DNA of 64,000 bases from Lineolata rhizophorae (Eukaryota > Ascomycota > Dothideomycetes > Lineolatales > Lineolataceae). The stretch lies in assembly GCA_010093515.1 (NCBI GenBank), contig MU001676.1:599997-663996 (forward strand). Reading direction: 5' to 3'. Positions 21,124 through 31,313 of the stretch are shown here, piece by piece. Numbering within the stretch: position 1 is the stretch's first letter; each line of letters begins with the position of its first letter. Made by a program: the position numbers and the translations under genes. The notes beneath the pieces were generated by a model. That model saw only the letters and a program-made list of their open reading frames with translations, had not been told where the DNA came from and made no database searches.

Positions 21124-22008
21124 TCACCTCCACCGATTTTCTCTTGCACCGTCCGTCCTTTTCGGCATGCGGGCCCCATATCGAACCCTAGGAGGGACGA
21201 CGCTAGTTAGCTTGCCCTCTCGGGCCTTCATGCCATAGATCCATCCTCCGTGGCTCGTTCTTCCACGCACCAAAGATCTCCTCCAGTCCCGCCGCCCGTG
21301 GCAGCCGACGGTATGGCGCTCGGCCTCGCGCCGGCCCCGAGCCGTCGCCCCCGCCTCGGTACCGCCCTTCGCCGGCCCAACGTCCCCAATTTCTTTCCTC
21401 GCCTCGGAGCCCGACGCTCGCGGCGACGGCGTCGCCGCTCTGCCCCGGCCGGTCGCGCTCTCGGCCCCTCCCCCTCCGTCCCGCGCCGGACCGTCCTGCG
21501 CGTGGCTGCGGCTGCTCCCGCCGCGGCTGCTCCCGCGCTCGTCGACGATGCTCGCCGCCTGCGACAGCTTGGTCGGGCTGCGGGCCGGCGACGCCGGCCC
21601 GCAGACGGCGATCCTGGACCCGGGGCTCAGCGAGATGAGGAACTCGGACGACCACGACGACGATGACGACGACGACGGCGGCGGCGGCGAGCACGTCGAG
21701 TTGCCCATGTCGGAGCGGGCGGTGCTGCCGGGGCAGGTGGTGCTGCCGCCGCCGCCGCCGCCAATGGCGCTACTGCCGATGGCGTGCAGCGAGGCACGCG
21801 TCTCGTTGTAAAAGGAGGTGAGCAAGTCGACTCGCGCGGAGGAGCCGAGGAGTAGCAACGACGAGGGACTCCGCGTCATTGTCGTTGTCGTCGTCGTCGT
21901 CGTCGCCGTCGTCGTGGCGGCGGCGGCGGCGGCGGCATTCAGATCGAGGAGGTCCATCGTCGGCTTCCGCCGCGCAATGAGGAGGTTCTGGTGGAAGAAT
22001 GGACCCAT
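21124..22008 (-). CDS. Doubtful low-complexity gene
   Basis: An open frame of 294 residues from ATG 22008. It has poly-Ala, poly-Thr, poly-Gly and poly-Ser tracts made by GCC/GAC/CGG triplet runs. Two segments look less random: VDLLTSFYNETRASLHAIGS and PGSRIAVCGPASPARSP. The last 120 residues are Arg/Gly-rich and resemble chance translation of GC-rich DNA, so if the gene is real an intron or an earlier end is likely. No family is recognised. The opposite strand also has an open frame, which weakens the case. Confidence 0.3.
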   Translation of the reverse strand: MGPFFHQNLLIARRKPTMDLLDLNAAAAAAATTTATTTTTTTTMTRSPSSLLLLGSSARVDLLTSFYNETRASLHAIGSSAIGGGGGGSTTCPGSTARSDMGNSTCSPPPPSSSSSSSWSSEFLISLSPGSRIAVCGPASPARSPTKLSQAASIVDERGSSRGGSSRSHAQDGPARDGGGGAESATGRGRAATPSPRASGSEARKEIGDVGPAKGGTEAGATARGRREAERHTVGCHGRRDWRRSLVRGRTSHGGWIYGMKAREGKLTSVVPPRVRYGARMPKRTDGARENRWR

Positions 22009-23235
22009 CGCGGTTATTTTCCCTTCTGCTTGTCAATTTTCGATACCGAGAGAAAAGAAAGAAAGAGATAATAATGCAGCCGTGCAATCGCTGCGTCGCA
22101 CACCGGGCATATGAGATGCGGAGTACGACGAGATCAGACCTGGCATGGCCATTTTTGTGCCTGTTGAGATTTCGTCCTGATTTATGGCTCTGTTGTTGCT
22201 GCCCGCTTCGGCGACGCCGATTGTCTACCTCCTTCCTATGGTTGCCTTGGTATCCCTTTCCAAGGGAAGACAGCGGTCTACCTAAGGGACACTCCTGCCT
22301 ATTGAGCTGGCAGCCTCGTCAGAACCAGTGAACAAGTCGGATATCCAGAGATTCTTTCATTTTTTTTATTTGCACTCTCTAGAAGCTTCATCGGAACATT
22401 TTGGTAGTGTATTCAGTGGTGGATAGGCCTGGTCCACTGGAAGGCGTTTGCATATGCTGAGGTACGTTGAGCAGAAATGTTCAACGCATCGTTGCAGGTT
22501 GAAGGTACTATTACGGCTCTTCTTTCGGGCTAGCAAGTATGTTGAGATACTCTGTTGGCGGAAAGCCACTCACTATGTACAGTTTTAGGCTCCGTGTTCT
22601 CAACATGGCATCACATGTTACATCTTTGTTTTTCATAATAATCACATGTGATTTAGTTCCCACTACTTACATACCAAGTCGGGCGGATGTTCTTTCCACT
22701 ACGACTTACGCATATTGTGTAAAACTTATATTGTAAAATGTCTTCGCGATCACGAAGGGCAGAGCATCAATCAGATACGCTTCAACGCCGTTCACATGTG
22801 GGACATTTGCCATAATCTTACCAATGCGTGAAATTGCAGTCCAACTTTTGGTTCCTAGAGTCCCTAGCACTGATATTTCAGACAAGCCGATGTTCTTGTC
22901 ACAATGTTCTCACGTGGTCGATTGGCTGATTTGTGTTCGTGCTGACCCAACGGTCATTACGTTCAGTAGTTTCAAAGTCCCTACAATAATTCTGGTCCTC
23001 TCGTGGGAACTCTTGAGAGCACATTCGCCTGGAATACCCCACTTCAAAGATCCACGAATGCGGAGACAGTAATGCTTAAACCATGGAAGTCATTTGAGCA
23101 CGCGGTCTGGTTCGCCCAAACAAAGAACGAGATTGTTCAGTTATAAGAAACAGTGTCCTCTTGGGCGCTTCTTTGGCCTTCTCCAACTCTTCAATCTTTC
23201 CGTCCTCCTCACTCCCCATCCCAGCCGTCCGAAAG
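22009..23235. other. Intergenic region, no gene seen
   Basis: Moderately AT-rich DNA upstream of the secreted-protein gene. Only short frames without motifs are present. The promoter of the gene at 23236 should lie in the right-hand few hundred bases. Confidence 0.5.
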
Positions 23236-25460
23236 ATGAGATTGACGCTTGCACTTGTGGCTTTGCTTGCAGCCACATTTCCTCTTAGTTCAGGACTTCC
23301 GCTAGAGCATGGTAAGAATCACTCACTCTTTGATGCGAGCCATCATTTGGTCAATCTTAATAGCTTGGTGGTGCTCAATCGTTAAAATTACTTGATTGCC
23401 TCATTCTGACAGAAACGCTTACCAACCACACAGATTCCGACATTATCCCTGAGCAACTCACTGCCCAAGCCGATGAGTTGCATCATAACACATATTCGGG
23501 AGAAAGCAACAACGTCCTTCAGAATGTGTGGAAGGCCCTTCATCGAACATTCAGCTCTAGCAACATCACCGAAGGCGGACACGACGATCGCCCCATTGTT
23601 TGGTTGAAGATTCATGGCACTGAAATTCCAAACAAGGCCCCCGAAAGCGTCACGAACGCGACTAGCATTCTATGGGAGTGGAAACACAGGCCGACTTTCA
23701 CAGAAGCTCCTGCCTTCTCGTCTTTGGCCCATGTGACGTCGTCGCCCGTACCCTCTAAGGCTAAGACTGAGAGCGCTCCTCACCGGCCCATTTTGCCAAA
23801 GTATTCGAACACGACGCATGCTGCTCCACGGAAGTCGACGGCTTCGCACTTCGGAAAGCCTAAGTTCACATTCGTGGGAACTTCCGCTTCCCACAGTCAT
23901 GCGGCTGGGACGGCTCCGAGCAAGCACGGTTCTTCGACCAGCGAAGGCAAAGCCACGGCGACGAGCTCCCCTAGTTTGACATTCAGCTACGTCCATGTCA
24001 CTCCGTCGGCCCCCCATACATTGACGGCGAGCTATGTCCACGTCGGCCCGTTGAGCTCCCATGCTTCGACGGCCAGTCATGCCACGCCATCGAACTCCCA
24101 TACTACGATGGCCGGCTATGTTCATGGAACGCCCCTGAGCTCTTCTACTTTGACGGCCAGCTACGCCCATGCCAAGCCATCGAGCTCTCATGCTTTGGCG
24201 GCCAGCCATGTCCATGCCATGCCATCGGCGCATGGCGGAAACGTCACCTACGTGTTCAACATCCACTGCAACAACACGAACGGGACCTCGACAAGCCACG
24301 TCAACAAGTTCGAGTCCATGATGAATAACTACACCGAGGTCCACTACGACGTCAACGCGACGTGGATCTTCGGCCACCCGGCCGGCTTCAAGGTCAACCA
24401 GCTGCAAAACTCCACCGCCGTCCTCCAAGACGAAGCATTGGCTGGCAAGCTACGGCACCGCCCTTACCTCTTCACCTATGGCCTGGACTTCATGAACTCG
24501 TTGAGGAAGGCCCTGCAGGTGGCCGGTGATCATGGCCGTTACAAGGCCTCGGTCAAGCTGCCGGCGTCGGTCGATGCCACTGGCGGGGCGAACTCGGCTG
24601 TAACCTTAAGTCCTCATCCTTCTTGGGCGGCTACCTCGAGCGGCGCAGCACATACTTCGGGCGTTCACAGCAGTGCGGCACATGCGTCAAGCTCTCACGA
24701 CAGCACAGCACATACTTCGGCTCCTCACAGCGGTGCGGCTCACATCTCGAGCTCTCACGGAAGCCCGGCTCATACCTCAAGCTCTCACGACGGCCTAGCT
24801 CATGCCTCAAGCTCTCACGGCAGCGCGACACCCAGCTCTCACTCCTCTCACAGCTTCGCCGCACACCCCTCCCACTCCCCCCACAGCTTCCGGGCACACG
24901 CCTCAGGCTTCACGTCCACCCCATCTCCCACGCACGCCTCCCCCGCCTGGCCATCGTCCGCCCCTTCCCCCCTCGAGACCTCTTCCTCCTCCCCCGGCTC
25001 CTCCTCCTCCACCGCCGCCGCCGCCGCCGCCGTCGTCCTACCCCGCAAGAGCGAAGTCATCAGCATTGTCACCATCACCGTGACGGCGACCAAGACAGCA
25101 TCGAAGGGCCACTGCACCGCGACCGCCGGCGCCGGCCACTCCCACGGCACCGCTGCGCACGGGCACGGGCACGGGCACGCCACCGAGTCCCACCACGCGG
25201 CGTCGGCGGCGGTGGCGACACCCTCGTCGGCTGAGGCCAGCGCGGCACCGGCGGCATCGTCTGCGGAGAGCGCGCATGTCGGCAAGCACGCGGTCACGTC
25301 GACGGTGACGGCGACGGCGGTGGTGACGGTGACGGAGACGTGCTCGGGGACCGGATCCGAGGTCAGCTCCACGGCGGCGCACGCGGCTGGACATGGTGGT
25401 TGGAGCGTCGTTGCCACCTCCACGTTCGGCTCGGAGCATCCTGAGTCGACGGCGCATTAG
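23236..25460 (+). CDS. Secreted His/Ser/Thr-rich repeat protein
   Basis: Exon 1 (23236-23311) encodes a signal peptide, MRLTLALVALLAATFPLSSG. The intron is 23312-23412, or to 23433, since both acceptors keep phase. Exon 2 runs to 25460, giving about 707 residues. Two repeat arrays are visible: degenerate 15-residue units of the SYVHVGPLSSHASTA kind, and six exact-length 10-residue units of the AHASSSHDST kind. Between them is a more ordered domain with several N-glycosylation sites (NVTYVFNIHCNNTNGTS; NYTEVHYDVNATWIF). The C-terminal part has poly-Ala, Thr/Val-rich strands (VISIVTITVTATKT; TSTVTATAVVTVTETC) and a His cluster HGHGHGHATESHH that could bind metal ions. No GPI signal is clear. 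It is probably a heavily O-glycosylated wall or matrix protein. The function is unknown. Confidence 0.8.
23985..24236 (+). repeat. Degenerate ~45-bp coding repeats (array 1)
   Basis: About six units of 14-15 codons with the pattern S/G-Y/H-V/A-H-x-x-P-x-S-S-H. Unit boundaries keep the reading frame. It lies inside the secreted protein gene. Confidence 0.75.
24648..24827 (+). repeat. Six 30-bp coding tandem repeats (array 2)
   Basis: 180 bases make six units of exactly 30 bp, each starting Ala-His and mostly continuing xSSSHxxx. Because the unit is a multiple of three, copy-number change would not disturb the reading frame. Confidence 0.85.
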
Positions 25461-26284
25461 GGTAAGAAGGCTAGGCCTCACGTTGATGGTCGAGTGGAGT
25501 AGCTTCGGGAAGTTAGCCTCGAGATCCAAGGGGTCCACATGGTGACAATTGTTAGGTTGGGACTCTCCTCATACTTTGGTGGCACTTTCTTGGTGTCGTA
25601 CTGTATTGCCGTCCTGTATTGTCGTCCCTGTCATGACTTTCATGTCGGCACTTTGTTTTCAAGAGGCGGAAATATTATTAACTCATCCAAAAAAAAAAAA
25701 AAAAGTGGAAAGCAAAGGAATAAGTATTGAAAACAAAACTTGCGGCCTTATTTCCGGCGTTCTGGTCATAAAAGTCGAAAGTGCTATCCTGTTCATTGTT
25801 CGCGCTCCGGCGTCAACAAGTCTTGTCGGTCGGTCAAGAGATCCACGCACATCTGCCTATGTTAGCAGGCCAAACAAGACTCGGTCCTGTAGCCTTTACC
25901 ACAAAGACCGCTAGGCTGTCAGGTCCCTTTTCTTTTAACCCCTCTCCTTCGCACTACCAATTTCTAAGAAGAGGTACTTGCGTTGATTAGGACTTCAGTT
26001 TCTCTTCAAAAAGTACACTTGTTTGTTTTATTGGCAGATATTCATAATAAAAAGTTGCTTGGGTTTTAGAAATATTAGTAGTGAACACTCTGTGGCCAGT
26101 TCTTGTGAAGCTCACGGCTAATGCTCGATCGTAGCTCTAAACATCAATCAGTACAGCGCGTAATGCGTCTAAGATTTACAGTCGTCTACAAGTTTTGGTC
26201 CCTAGATGAAATCGTAATTAGCTATATAAATCAGCTTTAGCGTCCTCCAATGACCTCGTATAAACGTTCATTGGCCCTGGTATG
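25461..26284. other. Convergent intergenic region, no gene seen
   Basis: This holds the 3' flanks of the secreted-protein gene and the D-amino-acid oxidase gene. It is AT-rich with an A15-type run near 25690. No coding frame of note. Confidence 0.5.
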
Positions 26285-27892
26285 CTACAGCCTCGCACGT
26301 TCCTTGAGCGCGCCGAGAACCAGCTTCTCGGCCTCCATCGCCGAGCCGTACGAAGCCTGGTAGCCGTAACCTGCGTGGCTTTTCGCATCGAACCCACGTT
26401 AGCGAAAGAACTAAGGTCCGTATAGGGTGGTAGCGCTCGAATCTTGGAGCGTCACAGCATGCAGAACGTACCCATAATTATGCACAACGGTCACACCATC
26501 AATCACTTCCTTCTCGACCCGCGGACCACCTTCCCTCATTGGCCGCAGCCCAACACCGTGCCTCACGACATCCAGGGCCTCGACGCCCCTGCCGCTCGTC
26601 AGCGCAGGCCAAAGCCCTACGCAGCGCTTCATGATGCGCAGAGCTAGATTGGGGTCGGGCTGGGATTCCCAATTCCCCTTCTGGAGACATCCTCCAAGGA
26701 TGCAGCCGCCTCCGGCAGCGCGGTTCATGATGTAAACCGACTCTTCGGGTCCGTCGTCGGAGCCGCTCAAGGTAGCCATGGCGCCGGGCTCGCCCGGGGT
26801 GTTGCGCACAACAACGATCTGGCCGCGTGCTGGGTACATCGTGGTGTCCCTGACTCCGCCGAGCTTGAGGGAGCCGAGACCGGTGCAGTTGACGACGAGA
26901 GTGGCCGGCTTTCTCGAGGAGTGCAGAGTGGCGGCCGTAGCAATGTCGGGGACGACAGCTCGTTTAAAGATTACGCCGCGCGCCAGACACTGGCCCTGGA
27001 GCCAGGAAAGGTACACGGGCGTGTTGATGCAAACGGAAGTAAAGGTAATACCGGAGTCGGTGCCATGAGGAAGCTCGGATGGCTCAAGCTTGCGGAACTA
27101 AGCGAACCAAGCGGCGGTCATTATCATAGGGAATCGAGCGGAGGCCAAACACATGTGCTGAAGTGGGGAACAGAAAATTTTACATTAGGGACGACGTCTT
27201 TATACCACGCATCCGACCGGTTCAATTCTTTCATCCAATTGCCCGTGGGCGAGCCCGCGTCTTTGGTTCGCTGGAAGGTGTAGGTGTCCTGGAAATGGAT
27301 GGCTGCCTCGGGGACCTCGTTGGCGAGACGCTCAAGTTCGGGCCATGTATCTCGCTCGTACTTCGCCAAGGCGGTGCCTGACGCGCCAACTCTGAGTTCG
27401 TGGCGTTGGAAGTGATTAGTATGTGAACCAAGGTACTGAGCCCAGATGGACTCTTCGAGAGGGCCGTGCGGTTAACGGAACCGTTGGATCCCGCCACTGG
27501 AAAATCGAGCTTGCGACGACCAAGGGAAAGATTGCAGGCGGATGACGGCGTGGATGTTCTGTTTTGTCGCACGTAACAAGCACGAGGACAGAATCGACCT
27601 ACGGGAGATAGTTGGCACCGGCCCATGGCGATGCGTACTCGATATCGTAGTCACCAGGCACGTGCTTCGCTACGACGGTGATTTCGAGGTCGGAGTGCTT
27701 GGACAGCAAAAAAGCGGTGGTAAGCCCGGAAACTCCGGCGCTGTGTCAATGCTATTATTGACTACCCACGTAATTTGAGGCGTCGTGAATGCTGGCGTTG
27801 GCGGTGACCGTGGGGCTAGGAGTTGAAGAGTGGGCAGACGTTTTAGGGTTACCTATGACTTACCCGATCACGACGACTTTGGCGCTAGCCAT
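26285..27892 (-). CDS. D-amino-acid oxidase (FAD), peroxisomal-type C-terminus
   Basis: Five exons: 27864-27892, 27603-27740, 27184-27391, 26472-27097 and 26285-26378, giving 364 residues. All four joins restore frame and family motifs. The N-terminus KVVVIGAGVSGLTTAFLL is the FAD dinucleotide-binding fold; ASPWAGANYLPVGASGTAL crosses the second intron; LVVNCTGLGSLKLGG and YPARGQIVVVR are FAD/active-site strands; HNYGHAGYGYQASYG is the C-terminal signature. The enzyme oxidises D-amino acids to 2-oxo acids, ammonia and hydrogen peroxide. The last three residues, ARL, fit a PTS1 peroxisome signal, sensible for a peroxide producer. Substrate preference (neutral D-amino acids versus D-aspartate) cannot be read here. 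The 29-nt first coding exon is easily missed. Confidence 0.93.
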
Positions 27893-29615
27893 GTCAGTTT
27901 GAGTCGATTGACTATTTTTCCGAGTGTGGGGGGTCTCGAAGACGATGGGGCCAAGAGGTAGGAAAAGAGAAACTGGAAAATGGGAAGGGGACAAGGAGAG
28001 TGGCGGGAGCGTTGTGCTCGCGACATTCGAAAAAGCGAAGAAAGGAAAAGGCGCGGGGAAGAGTGCCCACTTTCGCGCTATCAACCAAGGACGCGACTAC
28101 CTAATGCAGTCACCGCTTATAAGTCTTCGCCCTCTAATCGGGATTTTTTTTTTATCATAGCACTATGCAATGCTACGTACTCCTCTTGCTCCAATTTCCT
28201 CGAATATTACCCCTGGGAAGGAGCTTATCCTTAACCTTTCCTTACCTCCATCTACGATACGAAGCATTGAGCATCTCGAGATTCACATGAAGAAACTCGT
28301 CAACCACATCAACCCAGAGCTTGAGCGAGCTACAAAGGGTAGTGAGGAGTTGGAAGCGCGTATAGAAAGGGCCTGGAGCAAGCTTGGGTCCAAATGGATC
28401 AACAGATCTTGACCAAAGTTGTTAACAGTATGTCTATGAGGATCGAGGGCGGTGATCCAAGGCAAATGGCCGGCATACTAAGTATTAGTAATAACAATCC
28501 TCTTTCTCACTTCATTTTTTTAAGAAAAAATCAACCCGGGTGATTATTTGTACTAATTGTTACCTTAGGAATCAAGAAAATGGAAGGCTTTGGGCGTATT
28601 CAGGCGCAATTAATTGTTGAAACACGTCAAGAGGGCAGACATTTTGGTGGGGTTCGGTTAGTGGGCGAAGGCTTTTGACGTAGTTCCCGGAGGTATGGTA
28701 TGTACGTACTGTACGGATATATATATATAGCTTGCCTGGCGCGCAGCCAATGGAACCGCCCAGTCTCGCAGGCGGATCTGAGTCACCGCCGCACGCAGGT
28801 CGTTGGGTTTGCGGTGAATGGGCGCTCCGTGGGAAGGCAGTGACGCGGGCGAGTTCGGTCGCCTGCCCTGACAAGATGCGCTCCATTTGGCTAGCGCGAC
28901 CGGCTGGACAGAAGGGGCGCACGCAGCAACCTTGGGCGCTGGGGAGGAGATCCGAGCCCTGTCCGAGCGTCGGGACGAAAAAGAGGGAGGAGGAGGAGCG
29001 AGGAGACCTGGAGCGGCGCAACGCGTGTGGTGACGGGCGCTGGCCGGAGCATTCTCTCGGATGCTAGAAACGTGCGCCCGGGAAGGCGCACGCGGATGAT
29101 GATGTCAGGGCGGTGTCGCCGGGCGAGGGAGGAAGGTGCGCGCGGGAGCGCGGACTCGCCTTCCGTGTGCTGCTCCTGCCCGCAACAGGCGGAGAGCGCG
29201 CGCCGGGCAGGCACGCGGCCGCACCGGCAGGCCAGCAACGCGCAGCAGCCGCGCCGCGGCGCGCGCGAAGCGGAGCCACGGGCGGCGTGCCGCGAGCCGT
29301 GAGCTGGCCCGCCGGCGCCGCGCGCGGAAAAACGCGGCCGCCGGCGCCGCTCGCTTTAGGGGCTCCTTCCCCAGGCGGCCGCGGACCACCGCCTGCGTCC
29401 CGCTCACGAACTGGCTCGCCAGCCCGCCGCAATAGACTCGCCGCGCCCTGCCCTTGGTTCTGTCCGCGCCCACCGCCCGCCGAGGCGCCTGCCGCACCCT
29501 CCGCCCTCCTGAAAAGCTGCCCGCCGCGTCCTCCCTCCTTCATGCTCGTCCGTCACCACCACGCCTTTTTTTCTTCCCTCTTCCAAACTCACCCTGCTCC
29601 ACTCCCACCACCATC
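27893..29615. other. Divergent intergenic region, no credible gene
   Basis: This lies between the D-amino-acid oxidase start and the OTU gene start. An 80-codon frame from ATG 28170 has no family resemblance and is not called. From 28800 to 29500 the DNA is very GC-rich with overlapping Arg/Ala/Pro frames. The last 100 bases are pyrimidine-rich, consistent with the OTU promoter/leader. Confidence 0.5.
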
Positions 29616-31313
29616 ATGGCGGGCAGCTACCAGGACGAGTTTCCCAACCTCTCCCGCATGGGCCTTTACGCCGCTGAAATCCGCGGTGACGGTAAGCCGC
29701 CAACTTCCTCAATTTTGCTCGTCGCGTGTTGCGAAACCCCTCCCCCAATCTCTGCTTCTACGACCTCCCGAGGCTGACAGCCTTACCCCCCGCCCCACCC
29801 CCGACAGGAAACTGCCTCTTCAATGCTCTTTCCGACCAGCTTTACGGCAATCAGGACGAGCACGGCTCGATCCGTGCCCGCGTTGTCGACCACATCCGCG
29901 ACAATGCCGACTACTTCAAGCCCTTCATGCAGGTGAACCCTGGTGGAGGCGTCCGCCGCAACCCCAAGCGCAAGAATGCCGGTGCCTACTCCACCGCCGC
30001 CAACGACTCGGCCCCGTCCGTTGTCGAGATCGACCGCGCCTTCGAGCACCATCTCAAGGTCATGGCGCAGGGCGGCACTTGGGGCGACAACATGGAGCTC
30101 ACCGCCTTCTCGGCCGCCTACAAGAAGGAGATCCAGGTCTTCCAAGGCAGCGTCAACTATGTCATCGACGCTGGAAACTGTGACGGCCGCGTCTACATCG
30201 CCTACCACGTAAGTCTTCTTGTCCCCCTCTTCCTTCCGTCGCGTCTTTGGGCCAGCTTTTGCTCATGCTTCTTCGTAGACCTGGGAGCACTACTCGTCGA
30301 TCCGCAACCTCGACGGGCCCCACACTGGACTCCCCAGTGTCCAGGTCAAGGTTCTCTCCCCCGACGAGGAGCAGCGAAAGACCGAGAAGCTCGCGAAGCC
30401 CGTCGAGGTCCAGCCTTGGATGGTTGAGGTCGTCATCAAGTCCCTCCCCTTCCTGGCCGACAAGAAGGTCGTCCTCCGTGCTCTCGAGCAATCCCACGGC
30501 AACATCGACAACGCCGTCTCGAAGCTCCTGGAGGCGGACGATCGTGGCTCGGCCTCTACCCACGAGAGCTCCTCGTCCGTCGAGCGAGAGCCCGATTCGG
30601 ATGACGAGGCGTTGAACGGCCCGAACAAGAAGCGTGACCGCAACCTGAGCCGTGCCAACTTGACACGCACCGTCAGCCCTCGCACCAACAAGCCTCGCCG
30701 CCGCCTGTACCAGAGGCGTTCTCCTCTGAGTCGGACGAGCTCTCAGGGCTCGCAAGAGGCGAGCTCGCGTGGATCTTCCGCTTCCCCGGCCATGTCGGGC
30801 ATTTTCCAGCTCCCCGGCGCCCAAGGCATCGACGATGGCTTCCAACTCTCCCGCGCCACGTCCTTCGACGAGCTCGGCCGCGACCTTCAGAAGGCCGGCT
30901 CGACCATCGCTCCCTCTCCTTCGCCCGCTCCGTCGAGCGTCACCGGTTCTGAGGCTCCGGCTCCCGCCAAGGGCTTGGCCCCTCCCGGCATGGGTCGGGT
31001 CAAGCTCAACCCGCCCAAGGCCCCGGACAGCGACGCCGGCGAGCCTGCGGACTCCACGGCCGGCAAGCGTACCCAGCAGCGCCAGCCGGGCCCCCAACGA
31101 CGCCGGGCCGGTCCCACTGCGCGCGAGCGCAAGGACCAGAAGAAGGCCGCCCAGAAGGCCGCCAGGAAGGAGCGTGCCGTCGCCGAAGCCAAGGATAAGA
31201 CGGCCACCGATGGCGTTGCCGACAAGGGGGACGCCCAGAAGCTCCCCATCATGACCAAGGGCAAGACCTTCGCGCCCTCCCTCGCCTCCGACGTTAAGAC
31301 CCTGTACGTCTAG
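29616..31313 (+). CDS. OTU-domain deubiquitinase (OTUD3-like) with UBA-like domain
   Basis: Exons 29616-29691, 29808-30208 and 30279-31313 give 503 residues. The OTU cysteine protease domain fills the first 165 residues. The first intron splits the active-site motif RGDGNCLFNALSDQLYG, placing Asp25 and Cys28; the catalytic His163 is in TWEHYSS at the start of exon 3. The enzyme should cleave ubiquitin from substrates. Residues about 205-250 (QPWMVEVVIKSLPFL ... ALEQSHGNIDNAVSKLLEAD) form a UBA-like helix bundle for ubiquitin binding. The C-terminal 250 residues are basic and Ser/Pro-rich, ending in a Lys/Ala/Arg-rich helix (ARERKDQKKAAQKAARKE). An in-frame upstream extension lacks an ATG with family support, so ATG 29616 is preferred. 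A 13-base G run follows the stop at 31321. Confidence 0.93.

Noticed and set aside
28170-28412. 80-residue plus-strand open frame (small protein candidate)
   Set aside because: It has an ATG and a moderately helical sequence (RSIEHLEIHMKKLVNHINPE) but no family resemblance and no splice partners; kept only as a remote possibility.
29064-29543. Long GC-rich frames just upstream of the OTU gene
   Set aside because: They are Arg/Ala-rich on both strands with no motif; this is the OTU promoter region.
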